From Isoetes taiwanensis (lineage: Eukaryota > Streptophyta > Lycopodiopsida > Isoetales > Isoetaceae): DNA of 64,000 nucleotides. The notes under the pieces were generated by a model. The model was not told the DNA's origin. It saw nothing but the letters and a program-made list of their open reading frames with translations, and made no database searches. The position numbers were made by a program, and so were the translations under genes. Of the stretch, positions 1 to 9,123 are shown piece after piece. Position 1 is the stretch's first letter. Each line of letters starts with the position of its first letter. The stretch lies in NCBI GenBank assembly GCA_021234155.1, contig JAJEKV010000036.1:6039079-6103078 (forward strand). Reading direction: 5' to 3'.

Positions 1-440
1 AGAAGAGCACATGAGGAGCAAGCAACAGGAGCAACCTCGCCAACAGGAGCAACCCCAGCAGCAGGAAGAACAGCAAGAGGAGCTAGCAATACGAAAGAAG
101 AAGGCAAGGAGAAAGTGGTCGCAAGGGAGGAAGAGACATAGGCAAGGGAGAAGTGAACAAAGAGGCGTGAAGATAGGCAGAGGGGGAGCGTGGTTACCAG
201 AGAACCACAACTGGACGAACTGGAGGAGGACATGTCCAAGGAGGAAGAACTGCACCAACAAGAGGGGGAGCAAGAGGCGGAAGAAGAAGAGGAGGAGAAA
301 ACCGAAGCTCAAGCGACCCAAGAAGATGGCCAAGAAATACAAGATGAGCGATAAGCCATTTAAACTAAAGCAAGACATCGAGTAGGAGAAGTAGAAGGCA
401 GCATATAAGATTTATCTCTGCCAATGGATCCGACATAATT
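1..440 (+). other. Low-complexity Glu/Gln/Lys-rich coding-like stretch, unassigned
   Basis: The sequence is purine-rich with GAG, GAA, CAG and AAG triplets. One frame (11-385) is open for 124 codons and gives a Lys/Arg-rich peptide. The next frame gives an acidic run (around 230-355, residues like EEDMSKEEEL and EAEEEEEE) that ends at a TAA near 351. The acidic frame looks more protein-like, so the long basic ORF is probably its shadow. No domain is recognisable. It could be the eroded N-terminal part of the H3-like relic that follows or an unrelated gag-like tail; I cannot tell which. Confidence 0.25.
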
Positions 441-444
441 ACTA

Positions 445-838
445 ATACTGCAAGCAGAGTGCCGAGGTCCATCAAAGGCGGCCGACCAGGGTCGAAAAAC
501 AAGCCTCCACCAACTCGAGCCGAGGCTTTGAAGAAGGTCTGCTATAGACCAAATTCCAAGCACAGTAGAGCTTCTTGGGAGATCTGGCATTGCCAATAGT
601 GCACCAATCTGATGATTCGGAGATCCTCTTTCGAGTGTCTACGTGAGAGATTATGCATGAGTTCAAGATGGACTATCGAGTCACACCAACGATAATGAGG
701 TCTTGCCAGGAAGCGGTCAAAGTGGAGCATACTCAACTTTTCGAGGAAGCCAAGACCCGTGCCATTCACTTCAAGAGGATAGCAATTATGCTCAAGGACA
801 TGAACTTGGGACAGAGGATTAGAGAATTTAAAATTTAG
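445..838 (+). pseudogene. Divergent histone H3-like relic (possibly CENH3-type)
   Basis: The last 61 codons (653-838) align position by position with the C-terminal half of the histone H3 fold. HEFKMDYRV corresponds to the alpha-2 start, QEA to the conserved LQEA, LFEEAKTRAIHFKRI to the LFEDTNLCAIHAKRV block, and LKDMNLGQRIRE to the PKDIQLARRIRG end. Upstream, in another frame, KKVCYRP matches KKPHRYRP before the RPGTVALREI segment, and CTNLMIRRSSFECLRE matches the alpha-N/alpha-1 region. A TAG at 597-599 and at least two frame changes separate the parts, so it is broken. The match is far more diverged than canonical H3, which is nearly invariant, so a CENH3 or other variant ancestry is plausible. 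There is no loop-1 insertion. Family is fairly sure, subtype is not. Confidence 0.6.
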
Positions 839-902
839 GAATCTTCGCATAAAATTGTGAGCTTGTATGTATATATGTTCCTAGAATTAATGATAGAAAA
901 GA

Positions 903-2634
903 GAGAGAGAGGGGGAGAGAGAGACGTAGAACACCTTAGCAAAAGCTAAACCAAGCAAAACCATATTTTAACTAACTCAATGTAGAATAGTATAGTATGA
1001 CCGTATCATATCTCTTCAAGAGTAGATTAAAATGCATTCAAACAAACAGAAATAATTACTCCCTTCTACGAAGGCATCTTCTATTGTTTAAATACGTCAA
1101 AGGTCAAGGCCTTTGCTGTTACCTGCATCCATAGCAAGCAAACAAACAAAGTTAGTTGCAAGCCGTATTACAGGTGTCGTAGCAAAGAACCACTTGTTAT
1201 CGATGTCAAACCTTCTAAGTATTATGAATGTAAAAAACGGTCTCACACAAATCATAAATTCCGACAAAATATAGCAGGAATGAACAGTGAAGCTAAACTT
1301 TGTTAACCAAATAGGAGCCACATTCCTGAAGATTGTAAAAAGACAGACTTGTCCAGATAGACTTAGATTGCTGAAAATAAATAGGAAAGGGAAATACTAT
1401 AAAAAAGGCATCCTCCCATAAGCAATAATATTTTATCAGGAGTATCTTTAACTAGATGTAAGAGTAGAAGCTGGCTATTAGATTAGTTTATATGCATATA
1501 ATTTTAACAGCATACAGATGTGATCAGCCCCATGATTGTACAAGCACATAAAGAGTATATAAGCATATAATTTCAGCGACATATTGATATACATCAGCAC
1601 GCAAAAACAAATACATGAGTGTAGAAGAACAATACATATTGGTGGACATCAGCCCGCAAAAGCAAATACATGAGTATGGAAGAACAATAAGGTAAAGGTA
1701 GAAAAGTTCAGATGTATCTAGTCCATAACTAATCACATAACACGTGCAAACAGGCAAAGAAAATTTTGCATAGCATATGCAGAATTGATTATGCAAATAG
1801 TTCCAAAAAGCAGTTTAATCGACAGTTTAGAGCATTCAGAAAAATGTCCTGGATCTTCAAACACAAGAGATAAGAGCAATCAATTGAAATAGGATCTGAT
1901 TTGAAGAGCCATCATCATCAAGATGTGAAGAAATGGAAGCCATAATTGGATTGTGTGACCGGTTTGGAGGCCACGAAGGAAATCAGTGCTTTAAAGCTGC
2001 CTGTGGAGTTAGAGGATAATGAAACAAAGCCTGTGACAATATCCGAGCATGTTTTGGGCTTTGGATAGTGTAGCCCATGTTTAATCACACTATTTAATTC
2101 AAAATCAGCATGCAATACCTGTTCATGCAGTCTATGATGTGTCAGTTGCAGCTTCCAGAGCAAAACCGATGGCAAATAGACCACTTGGAAGAGGTGGATC
2201 AGATCTGAATTTAGGCATCCGGCATCTCCATCTGTCAGAATCGATTTGGGTCATGGATCAGGCTCCTCCATTTGCCCATCCAAATCAGGCCAAGAATCGA
2301 AAAATAGCAAAAGTAGAGCTGCCCTAATCGTGAATATAATCTGCCGCTTTTTGCTAGACAATGACAATTGTGTTTGTTAGATGTTAAAATAATTGACAAT
2401 AGCACTTGTAGATAGTATCAATTCTGGTTTAAAAAAACTTAGTGGTCTAAAGGCAATACAAAAACAAGGATTCTCGGTATTACCAAGTTGATTTTTTTTC
2501 CCCGCACAAGGCTATATACATAACTGTCGAATTCACACTTGTCTTTAAATTAACACTTGTCTTTAAATTAATAAGGAAGAAAATGCAACAATTGCCACAA
2601 TATGGAACAAATAATACCTTATTAATGTTTACTT
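903..2634 (-). repeat. Left ~1.73 kb direct repeat flanking the Penelope-like element
   Basis: This block is nearly identical to 6479-8217, with only scattered substitutions and two small indels (6 bp and 1 bp). It starts in a GA-rich simple repeat and ends at 'aatgtttactt', after which the two copies diverge. The ends are not TG...CA, and I see no primer-binding site or polypurine tract of the usual LTR kind. Relative to the minus-strand coding region this is the downstream copy. Penelope-like elements commonly carry such pseudo-LTRs. The small ORFs inside it (for example 1097-1321) recur in the other copy and look like chance frames. Confidence 0.85.
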
Positions 2635-2691
2635 TCTAGTAGTGGCGAGGATGCCGCATCATTAATGCTGAACCTTGCCGCTGGAAATATG

Positions 2692-3555
2692 TTATTCCTC
2701 AAATGCCAATAGTCTCTGTTCTTGGAAGCCATTGAACACAAATGCCTCTATTAAGTTTTTCAACTCCTTTACAAAACCCTCTAATGAATTGCAGCAATAC
2801 ACAAGAGGAAATACTTGTGAAAGAATGACTTTGTAAGCATTACCAATAGGTCTATTAGACTCAAAGTGAATGAATTGGATAAATTTAAAGTTCAACTTTC
2901 GTCTTTTATCGTATTTATTTATCATCACATTGTTCATATTGGAGCAGTCAATTTCCGTCCTAAGGAAATGACCATGAAATTGGTCTTTAGACTGGAATTC
3001 AAATTTTAAGTGCTCACTTGGATATATCCAAAAGGGGTTATCATGGACCCTTAGTTCCTCAAGTCGAAAGAAAGCAGGAGCCATGGGATTGTTCAAGATG
3101 CACAAATCATCTATGTAGCGATATGAAAAAGCAAATAGTTTCAACAGGTCATATCTAGCTAGGGAAGCCAATCTTTTAAAAAAGGCAATTTCATACCACG
3201 ACAAATACCAGTTGCACCACAAAGGTGAACATGAGAAACCCATTGGTATGCCTCTTAGTTGCCGCCACAAATCATTACATCTGATGATTCCACAATTCAA
3301 GAGCCATGTGTTCCATATGATAATTGTTTCTTTATTTAGGATATTCCAACCCTCCGGAACTCGAGCTGCAATTCTGCATTTAATGTTGTTGCCACATGTT
3401 TTAAAACATATATGCTCACCTTGAGTCAAGTTTTTAAAGGCCAAGTTTACCATTTTGGACATGATATTAATAATTCCATCCTCGCCTTCTAATGGAATGC
3501 TTTCATAACATTTAGCAATGTCTAAACATAAAATATTTTCGATTCTGGGAGGCAA
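2692..3555 (-). pseudogene. Reverse transcriptase core, C-terminal part (Penelope-like)
   Basis: 287 codons. The first residues contain ENILCLDIAKCYESIP, the RT motif A with its catalytic Asp in the D....CY..IP form seen in Penelope-like and TERT-like RTs. LRGIPMGFSCSPLWCNWYLS is motif B (GxPMG...SP). YRYIDDLCILN is motif C with the IDD catalytic pair. A thumb-like tail follows (HLKFEFQSKDQFHGHFLRTEID, YDKRRKLNFKFIQF, and RPIGNAYKVILSQ). The catalytic residues are intact. It is in the same frame as the upstream 3559-4641 segment, separated by a TAA at 3559-3561, and the listed start is an alternative codon, so this is the downstream half of one protein. Confidence 0.7.
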
Positions 3556-3558
3556 ATT

Positions 3559-4641
3559 TTAAAAAAAATCCGTATTGGAATTGCAAGGCCAGTAAGCAGA
3601 TACATTGACATTAAAGAACTGCATATAAATCTGTTTCATCTTAGCACATTCCCTTTTGATCAGTGGCTCCAATTCAGTAAGGATTGTGGTTAAAGTATGT
3701 CCTATGTCTGAGACGAGGCAACCACTGGCATTTGTGAGGCACCTAAAGTTGCACTTGTGTGCTTTAAATATCCCCATTATGTATGGGATCTTTTGTTCAG
3801 TCACGGGAATATGTGGAAACACACTTTCTAGATCATCCTTTATTTTTGAATACCAAGAACCCAAGTCTAAATCAATGGAAGATATTTTGGAGAAGTCTGA
3901 AGTATTTAGCCTATCTCTAGCTTTATCCTGTATCAATTTTTTACATATAAAGGCACAAGTGTTATCAGCTTTATCAACGCCAGAGATATAGAGCTTATCT
4001 ACCAGCCAGTTGAGTTCATTGTAGTAAGTCTTATTTCTCAAATCAGAACCTAGCTTTTTCCTGCCTTTTCCAAATAAGAAATCCAAAGCAACCTTTTTAA
4101 TCTTATGGTAGGTTTCAAATTTGACCTGATGCGTCAGTTGGCTCAGTTCAGGGACGATGTCAATCAGCTTGTACCATCCTTTTGCAAGGCTACTGGCTAC
4201 GTCAATAAATTTGTCCTGCTTCATCACAATATGATTTAGTCCTTTACTAATATCAGCCCTTAACTTTCGATTCTTGACAATCATAGTATCCATGGTAAGT
4301 ACATGACCAAAATCAGAATGAATAAACTTTTTGAATCTATTGAATTTTAAGCAATTACAAATAGCTTCATCACCACAAAAAACCTCAGAAGGCTTGTACA
4401 AACTAGACTTAATGGGCTTATCATACGTCCAACCAAAAATAATATTTGTAAAGTCAATACTGATGTTAAAGTATTCAAGACAAAACTCATAATAGAAATC
4501 TCTGGGAGAAATCCACTCAAAAGCCCTATTACAATAATGTAGGTGAATGAACTGTTTTTCATCCTCTTTCAAAACCACGAGCTGACGTCTGCCACAACAA
4601 TCATCCCTAAGAATTCTTTTAACTCCCTGCATATTGAACAC
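3559..4641 (-). pseudogene. Reverse transcriptase N-terminal half with RT fingers motifs (Penelope-like)
   Basis: 360 codons, in frame with both neighbours. The middle carries GHVLTMDTMIVKNRKLRADI followed by a KG...I segment. I recognise this arrangement from large RT proteins of marine invertebrates and protists, where a GHVxTGDLxIVxN block precedes the palm. Towards the end, IPYIMGIFKAHKCNFRCLTN and DIGHTLTTILTELEPLI correspond to the PK.HK...RPI motif and the following conserved helix. The stop TAA at 3559-3561 sits just before motif A, and a TGA at 4645-4647 precedes the segment. Either could be a nonsense mutation or a recoded stop. No standalone start is convincing: GTG at 4639-4641 is only where the open frame begins. 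Confidence 0.6.
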
Positions 4642-4644
4642 AGC

Positions 4645-5551
4645 TCAGTGCCTTTTCCAGTTAAATTTCTTCTTTGGTAGCTCAGAACTAACAACAGAAT
4701 CATTAGAAGTGCGGCTGGCCGTTTTATTTGGAATGTATTTTCTAGTATCTCTAGAGCTGTTACTAGAAAAAGTCCTTCTTTTCGCTTTAGAACCATAAAC
4801 AAAGGGGCTACTTGGTGTGCTAGGTCCTGGAGAAGAAGCTTGCCGTTTAAGTTTGTTGCTCGATAACTCAGAGAACTGAGGACCTTTAATCATGCGCTCA
4901 ATTTGTCGGGCTGCCGGAGCATCCCCATAGTCAGCGAGAAGCTTTGCATCTTTATCATTGCAAAATTGTTGAAGGGCATCAATCATCATTGATCTAATAA
5001 ACAAAAATGTTACCTGACCAAGAACTACCATCTTGACATCTTTGTTTTGCAACCATAGTAAAAAAGCATCAAATTGTTTCGTGTAGGATGGCTCCAGAAA
5101 AAAGACATCTAGATGATTCAACATGTACCAAATGATATGATCAAACCAAATAATTGTACCATTACTAGTGCAGCATTTGCATTTGAGAAAGGGTCGTCTC
5201 CAATTCCAAAATCTCTCATAATGGTTTTCATCTCTATCGTATCCAGTCTTAAAATCCGACCTCAGTCTCATTTGGCATACTTTACTCTTACATCTTCTAG
5301 GTTCAAACATGGAAAGAGATAACAAACCATCAAAAGCAATGCTATCTTCCCATATAGGCGAGTCCTCCTTGGCTCTCCTGCGACAAAAGTCCATTTCTTC
5401 CTCACCTAAATTGCCCATCAAGGCCCACATGTCCACAGAAATTGGAGCATTGAAGTTAAGAGAAGGCAAGGCCCATAGTTTGTGGTTTTTATCAGCAGCT
5501 TTGGACTCAATGGTGGAATTGGTGACTAAAGGGATATTGGCTTTATGCACA
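4645..5551 (-). pseudogene. N-terminal domain of the Penelope-like ORF, interrupted by a small transposon
   Basis: This segment is open in the same frame as the RT segments downstream. It holds a cysteine cluster (FLKCKCCTSNG) and a Trp/Phe-rich region (NWRRPFLK, IIWFDHIIWYMLNHLDVFFL). A Ser/Pro/Lys-rich linker follows (SSPGPSTPSSPF, KAKRRTFSSNSSR) and runs up to the TGA at 4645-4647. I recognise no nuclease. The open frame nominally extends to 5601, but bases 5552 onward belong to the inserted small transposon. Upstream of that insert the same frame resumes (5877 to about 5970), so the original protein began further upstream. Confidence 0.5.
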
Positions 5552-5872
5552 GGGTAAAAGCATGTTAGGGTGTACCACTTTTGGAACCTGCAAAAGTACA
5601 TACACTAGGTACTTCAGAACTGGGTACTTTCTCATTTTTATTTTCATTAAAACTAGTACAAAAGTCCAAAATAAAAGTCAAGGGCGCATTGACATTCAAA
5701 GTTAAGATAAAGATAATGCTACTGGAGATCAAAATATATATAAAAGTTCTAGAATGTACCTTTTATTGAGATATTACACAGGTACCCAGTACCCAGTCCT
5801 AGGTACCTTTTTAGGTACTTTTTTGGTCACTAAATAATACTTTTTAAGGGACACCCTAACATGCTTTTACCC
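5552..5872. mobile_element. MITE-like element with 22-bp perfect terminal inverted repeats
   Basis: The left end reads GGGTAAAAGCATGTTAGGGT and the right end is its exact reverse complement; 22 bp match before the first mismatch. It is bordered by CACA on both sides (5548-5551 and 5873-5876), a likely 4-bp target duplication. The inside has no coding capacity, but it has several GGTAC-containing motifs in both orientations. It sits inside the Penelope-like ORF, and removing the element plus one CACA copy leaves the minus-strand frame open across the site. The superfamily is unassigned. Confidence 0.8.
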
Positions 5873-5975
5873 CACAGAATTGAAATCAAAAGCAGAAAGT
5901 TGTACTATTTGGATCTTGAGATACCAAAGGTGTAGAGGGACTAGATGAGCACCTAAGTAAAGGATGAGGTGACTT

Positions 5976-6413
5976 TTAAGGAGCAGGTAAAGGGACCAAT
6001 TTTGGGCCTGATTTCAGTGAGGAGAAAAGGGTAAAGGCAATAGGAATAATCTCCGCAAATTTCTCTTCTTCCAAACTATCATTCAAAACTACATCAAGCA
6101 ATTCAGCGTGAACCTTTTTCAAAAACTCAATAGCAGCTTGTTTGCTTTTTAAACACTCCAAATAAACTAGCAACCAATCCTTAAAATCCATTATGTCAGT
6201 CAGACACATAGGCATCTCCTCCGAGCTGGTAGAGTCTTCACAAGCTTTAAGATCAGCATCAAGGACAAATAAAAGGACCTCCTTTTCCTCTATCATACAG
6301 GACATCAGATGTTGGATAATAGGAATGGGTGCAGGAAGAGGGTCGCCAAATCCAATATTATTTAAATCCCTACCATCCATCAGCTCCAATGCTATAGACC
6401 TGAAAAAGTCCAC
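5976..6413 (-). CDS. Acidic 145-residue ORF upstream of the RT frame, unrecognised
   Basis: This is an uninterrupted 145-codon ATG-started frame inside the retroelement. The residues are rich in Glu, Asp and Leu (for example DSLEEEKFAEIIP, EKEVLLFVLDADLKAC) and end in KLVPLPAP. Its 3' end overlaps the other-frame start of the RT-encoding frame, so it could be a short first ORF with the long frame reached by a frameshift. No domain is recognised. It could equally be a fragment of captured coding sequence. Confidence 0.35.
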   Translation of the reverse strand: MDFFRSIALELMDGRDLNNIGFGDPLPAPIPIIQHLMSCMIEEKEVLLFVLDADLKACEDSTSSEEMPMCLTDIMDFKDWLLVYLECLKSKQAAIEFLKKVHAELLDVVLNDSLEEEKFAEIIPIAFTLFSSLKSGPKLVPLPAP

Positions 6414-6478
6414 TATCTACATTTTAGAAAGTTAAAATATTCCATTCAAGGAATATAGGTGGTGGTACATTAAAGTAC

Positions 6479-8217
6479 GAGAGAGAGGGGGAGAGAGAGA
6501 CGTAGAACACCTTAGCGAAAGCTAAACCAAGCAAAACCATATTTTAACTAACTCAATGTAGAATAGTATAGTATGACCGTATCATATCTCTTCAAGAGTA
6601 GATTAAAATGCATTCAAACAAACAGAAATAATTACTCCCTTCTACGAAGACATCTTCTGTTGTTTAAATACGTCAAAGGTCAAGGCCTTTGCTGTTACCT
6701 GCATCCATAGCAAGCAAACAAACGAAGTTAGTTGCAAGCCGTATTACAGGTGTCGTAGCAAAGAACCACTTGTTATCGATGTCAAACCTTCTAAGTATTA
6801 TGAATGTAAAAAACGGTCTCACACAAATCATAAATTCTGACAAAATATAGCAGGAATGAACAGTGAAGCTAAACTTTGTTAACCAAATAGGAGCCACATT
6901 CCTATTCCTGAAGATTGTAAAAAGACAGACTTGTCCAGATAGACTTAGACTGCTGAAAATAAATAGGAAAGGGAAATACTATAAAAAAGGCATCCTCCCA
7001 TAAGCAATAATATTTTATCAGGAGTATCTTTAACTAGATGTAAGAGTAGAAGCTGGCTATTAGATTAGTTTATATGCATATAATTTTAACAGCATACAGA
7101 TGTGATCAGCCCCATGATTGTACAAGCACATAAAAGAGTATATAAGCATATAATTTCAGCTACATATTGATATACATCAGCACGCAAAAACAAATACATG
7201 AGTGTAGAAGAACAATACATATTGGTGGACATCAGCCTGCAAAAGCAAATACATGAGTATGGAAGAACAATAAGGTAAAAGTAGAAAAGTTCAGATGTAT
7301 CTAGTCCATAACTAATCACATAACACGTGCAAACAGGCAAAGAAAATTTTGCATAGCATATCCAGAATTGATTATGCAAATAGTTCCAAAAAGCAGTTTA
7401 ATCGACAGTTTAGAGCATTCAGAAAAATGTCCTGGATCTTCAAACACAAGAGATAAGAGCAATCAATTGAAATAGGACCTGATTTGAAGAGCCATCATCA
7501 TCAAGATGTGAAGAAATGGAAGCCATAATTGGATTGTGTGACCGGTTTGGAAGCCACGAAGGAAATCAGTGCTTTAAAGCTGCCTGTGGAGTTAGAGGAT
7601 AATGAAACAAAGCCTGTGACAATATCGGAGCATGTTTTGGGCTTTGGATAGTGTAGCCCATGTTTAATCACACTATTTAAATCGAAATCAGCATGCAATA
7701 CCTGTTCATGCAGTCTATGATGTGTCAGTTGCAGCTTCCAGAGCAAAACCGATGGCAAATAGACCACTTGGAAGAGGTGGATCAGATCTGAATTTAGGCA
7801 TCCGGCATCTCCATCTGTTAGAATCGATTTGGGTCATGGATCAGGCTCCTCCATTTGCCCATCCAAATCAGGCCAAGAATCGAAAAATAGCAAAAGTAGA
7901 GCTGCCCTAATCGTGAATATAATCTGCCGCTTTTTGCTAGACAATGACAATTGTGTTTGTTAGATGTTAAAATAATTGACAATAGCACTTGTAGATAGTA
8001 TCAATTCTGGTTTAAAAAAACTTAGTGGTCTAAAGGCAATACAAAAACAAGGATTCTCGGTATTACCAAGTTGATTGTTTTTCCCCGCACAAGGCTATAT
8101 ACATAACTGTCGAATTCACACTTGTCTTTAAATTAACACTTGTCTTTAAATTAATAAGGAAGAAAATGCAACAATTGCCACAATATGGAACAAATAATAC
8201 CTTATTAATGTTTACTT
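6479..8217 (-). repeat. Right ~1.74 kb direct repeat flanking the Penelope-like element
   Basis: This is the same block as 903-2634 in the same orientation, longer by 7 bp because of an extra 'attcct' near 6901 and one extra A near 7134. Relative to the minus-strand coding frame it is the upstream copy, so it should hold the promoter if the unit is a Penelope-like element. I looked for a hammerhead ribozyme core on both strands here and did not find one. Confidence 0.85.
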
Positions 8218-8319
8218 CTTCTTTCCATAGGTAAGTCATTAGAAGTAAACTTGTGCAAAGGTGCATTGTTTTTACGAGCTTAGTTACCATGTCATGGCAA
8301 TTATTCTGTGATCTCACAG

Positions 8320-8649
8320 GTACACAGGACCATTATCAGTTCTATTTGGAGTATTGGTGTTCATTGTAACAAGCTTTTCTGATCCAGGAACAATTAGACA
8401 GATTAATTTGCATTTGCACCAAAATACATATCCTTTTGATGGCGTGCTTTATGAGGAGAAGATATGTACAACTTGCCAAATATCCCGGTACTTTATGTTC
8501 ACCAGAGTTAAATTTCTGCTTAAAGAGGGCACCTCCATGATAAGGGCTTTAAGGTTTTGTTTTTTTAAATCTGCTCCCTATTGCAGGCCAGCACGTTCTA
8601 AGCACTGTAGCATTTGTAACTGGTGCATTGCGCGGCTTGATCACCACTA
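8320..8649 (+). pseudogene. DHHC palmitoyltransferase gene fragment (two exons with intron kept)
   Basis: Exon A (8320-8487) follows a 'ctcacag' acceptor and reads a hydrophobic segment (VLVFIVTSFSDPGTI), then YPFDGVLYEEKICTTCQIS. A GT donor follows at 8488. The second exon starts after 'ttgcag' at 8587 with [17 protein letters not shown] then LDHH. This is the Cys-rich DHHC domain of plant S-acyltransferases, most like the PAT17 type (TSFxDPGT, YxEKxCxTC, [21 protein letters not shown]). Because the intron is retained, the piece was copied from genomic DNA, not from mRNA. It stops at DHH; the next bases belong to a different gene, so the catalytic Cys and the following membrane segments are missing. 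Confidence 0.8.
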
Positions 8650-8993
8650 TGGTTCTGCTTGGCTCCGCCTTTCAAAGGATATTGATGAGAAAACTAGGAA
8701 GGTAATATTTTTAGCTCCCAACTTTGCTAACTTTACATATACAGCCAGCTTTACCAAGGAGAGTTTTGCAAGTACAGGCATTTGTAGAAGAGGTTATGGA
8801 ACTTGTTGAACTTACGCCACTGCGGGACTCCCAGGCATGAGCGGGTTGTCTACAGAACAAAGAAAAAGACTGACAATTGCAGTTGAACTTGTTGCAAAAC
8901 CCTTCTATCATATTCATGGATGAACCTACATCAGGATTGGATGCTCGTGCCGCAGCCATTGTAATGCGGACTGTTCGAAACACAGTCAATACA
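8648..8993 (+). pseudogene. PDR-type ABCG transporter fragment (second nucleotide-binding domain)
   Basis: The first piece (8648-8701) reads SAWLRLSKDIDEKTRK. An intron-like gap with GT at 8702 and AG before 8778 follows. The second piece reads [18 protein letters not shown], then [20 protein letters not shown] (the ABC signature region) and, after a frame change, [19 protein letters not shown] (Walker B and D-loop). This order is diagnostic for NBD2 of plant pleiotropic-drug-resistance transporters (ABCG29-type). A small deletion after RDS and a 1-nt change before the Walker B region disable it. It follows directly on the DHHC fragment with no spacer. Confidence 0.85.
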
Positions 8994-9123
8994 CAACTTT
9001 TCAGATTCCACAAATAACTACTTGACTGGTGAGATTCCTGGCGAATGGGCAGTTAAGCCTGTCAGTTCAATTGCATACCAGCATGCGATCATGGCATACA
9101 TGTACCTGATTGTCAACTCATAA
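8994..9123 (+). pseudogene. Possible leucine-rich-repeat receptor fragment
   Basis: Directly after the ABCG piece the frame reads [18 protein letters not shown], resembling the LRR consensus LxLSNNxLTGEIP. Only about one repeat is visible, then a short open frame runs to a TAA at 9121-9123. It may be a third captured gene piece, but the match is short. Confidence 0.35.

Larger units (their letters stand above)
2635..6478 (-). mobile_element. Internal region of a Penelope-like retroelement (minus strand)
   Basis: This 3.84 kb segment lies between the two direct repeats. It carries one long minus-strand reading frame that encodes a reverse transcriptase. The frame is cut by two in-frame stops and one small inserted transposon. 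With the flanking repeats the whole unit spans about 903-8217. High identity between the repeats suggests a fairly recent insertion or gene conversion. I found no GIY-YIG endonuclease motif and no hammerhead core, so it may be an endonuclease-free type or simply incomplete. The Penelope-like assignment rests on RT motifs plus the repeat layout; the exact clade is uncertain. Confidence 0.6.

Noticed and set aside
11-385. A 124-residue Lys/Arg-rich protein
   Set aside because: It is the shadow frame of a Glu/Gln-rich purine stretch; the alternative frame looks more natural, and neither has a domain.
1097-1321. A conserved 74-residue protein, present again at 6673-6897
   Set aside because: The identity comes from the duplicated repeat DNA; no domain, and no sign of selection on the frame.
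903-8217. Reading the ~1.73 kb direct repeats as classical LTRs
   Set aside because: No TG...CA ends, no primer-binding site next to the left copy and no polypurine tract; the internal RT is not of LTR type.
6479-8217. A hammerhead ribozyme in the repeat, as known for Penelope-like elements
   Set aside because: I looked for CTGANGA and GAAA cores on both strands; the nearest words (CTGATGT) do not fit.
8636-8655. A DHHC enzyme with the catalytic Cys changed to Tyr (DHHY)
   Set aside because: The residues after DHH match the start of a PDR transporter exon, so this is a fusion joint and not a point change.
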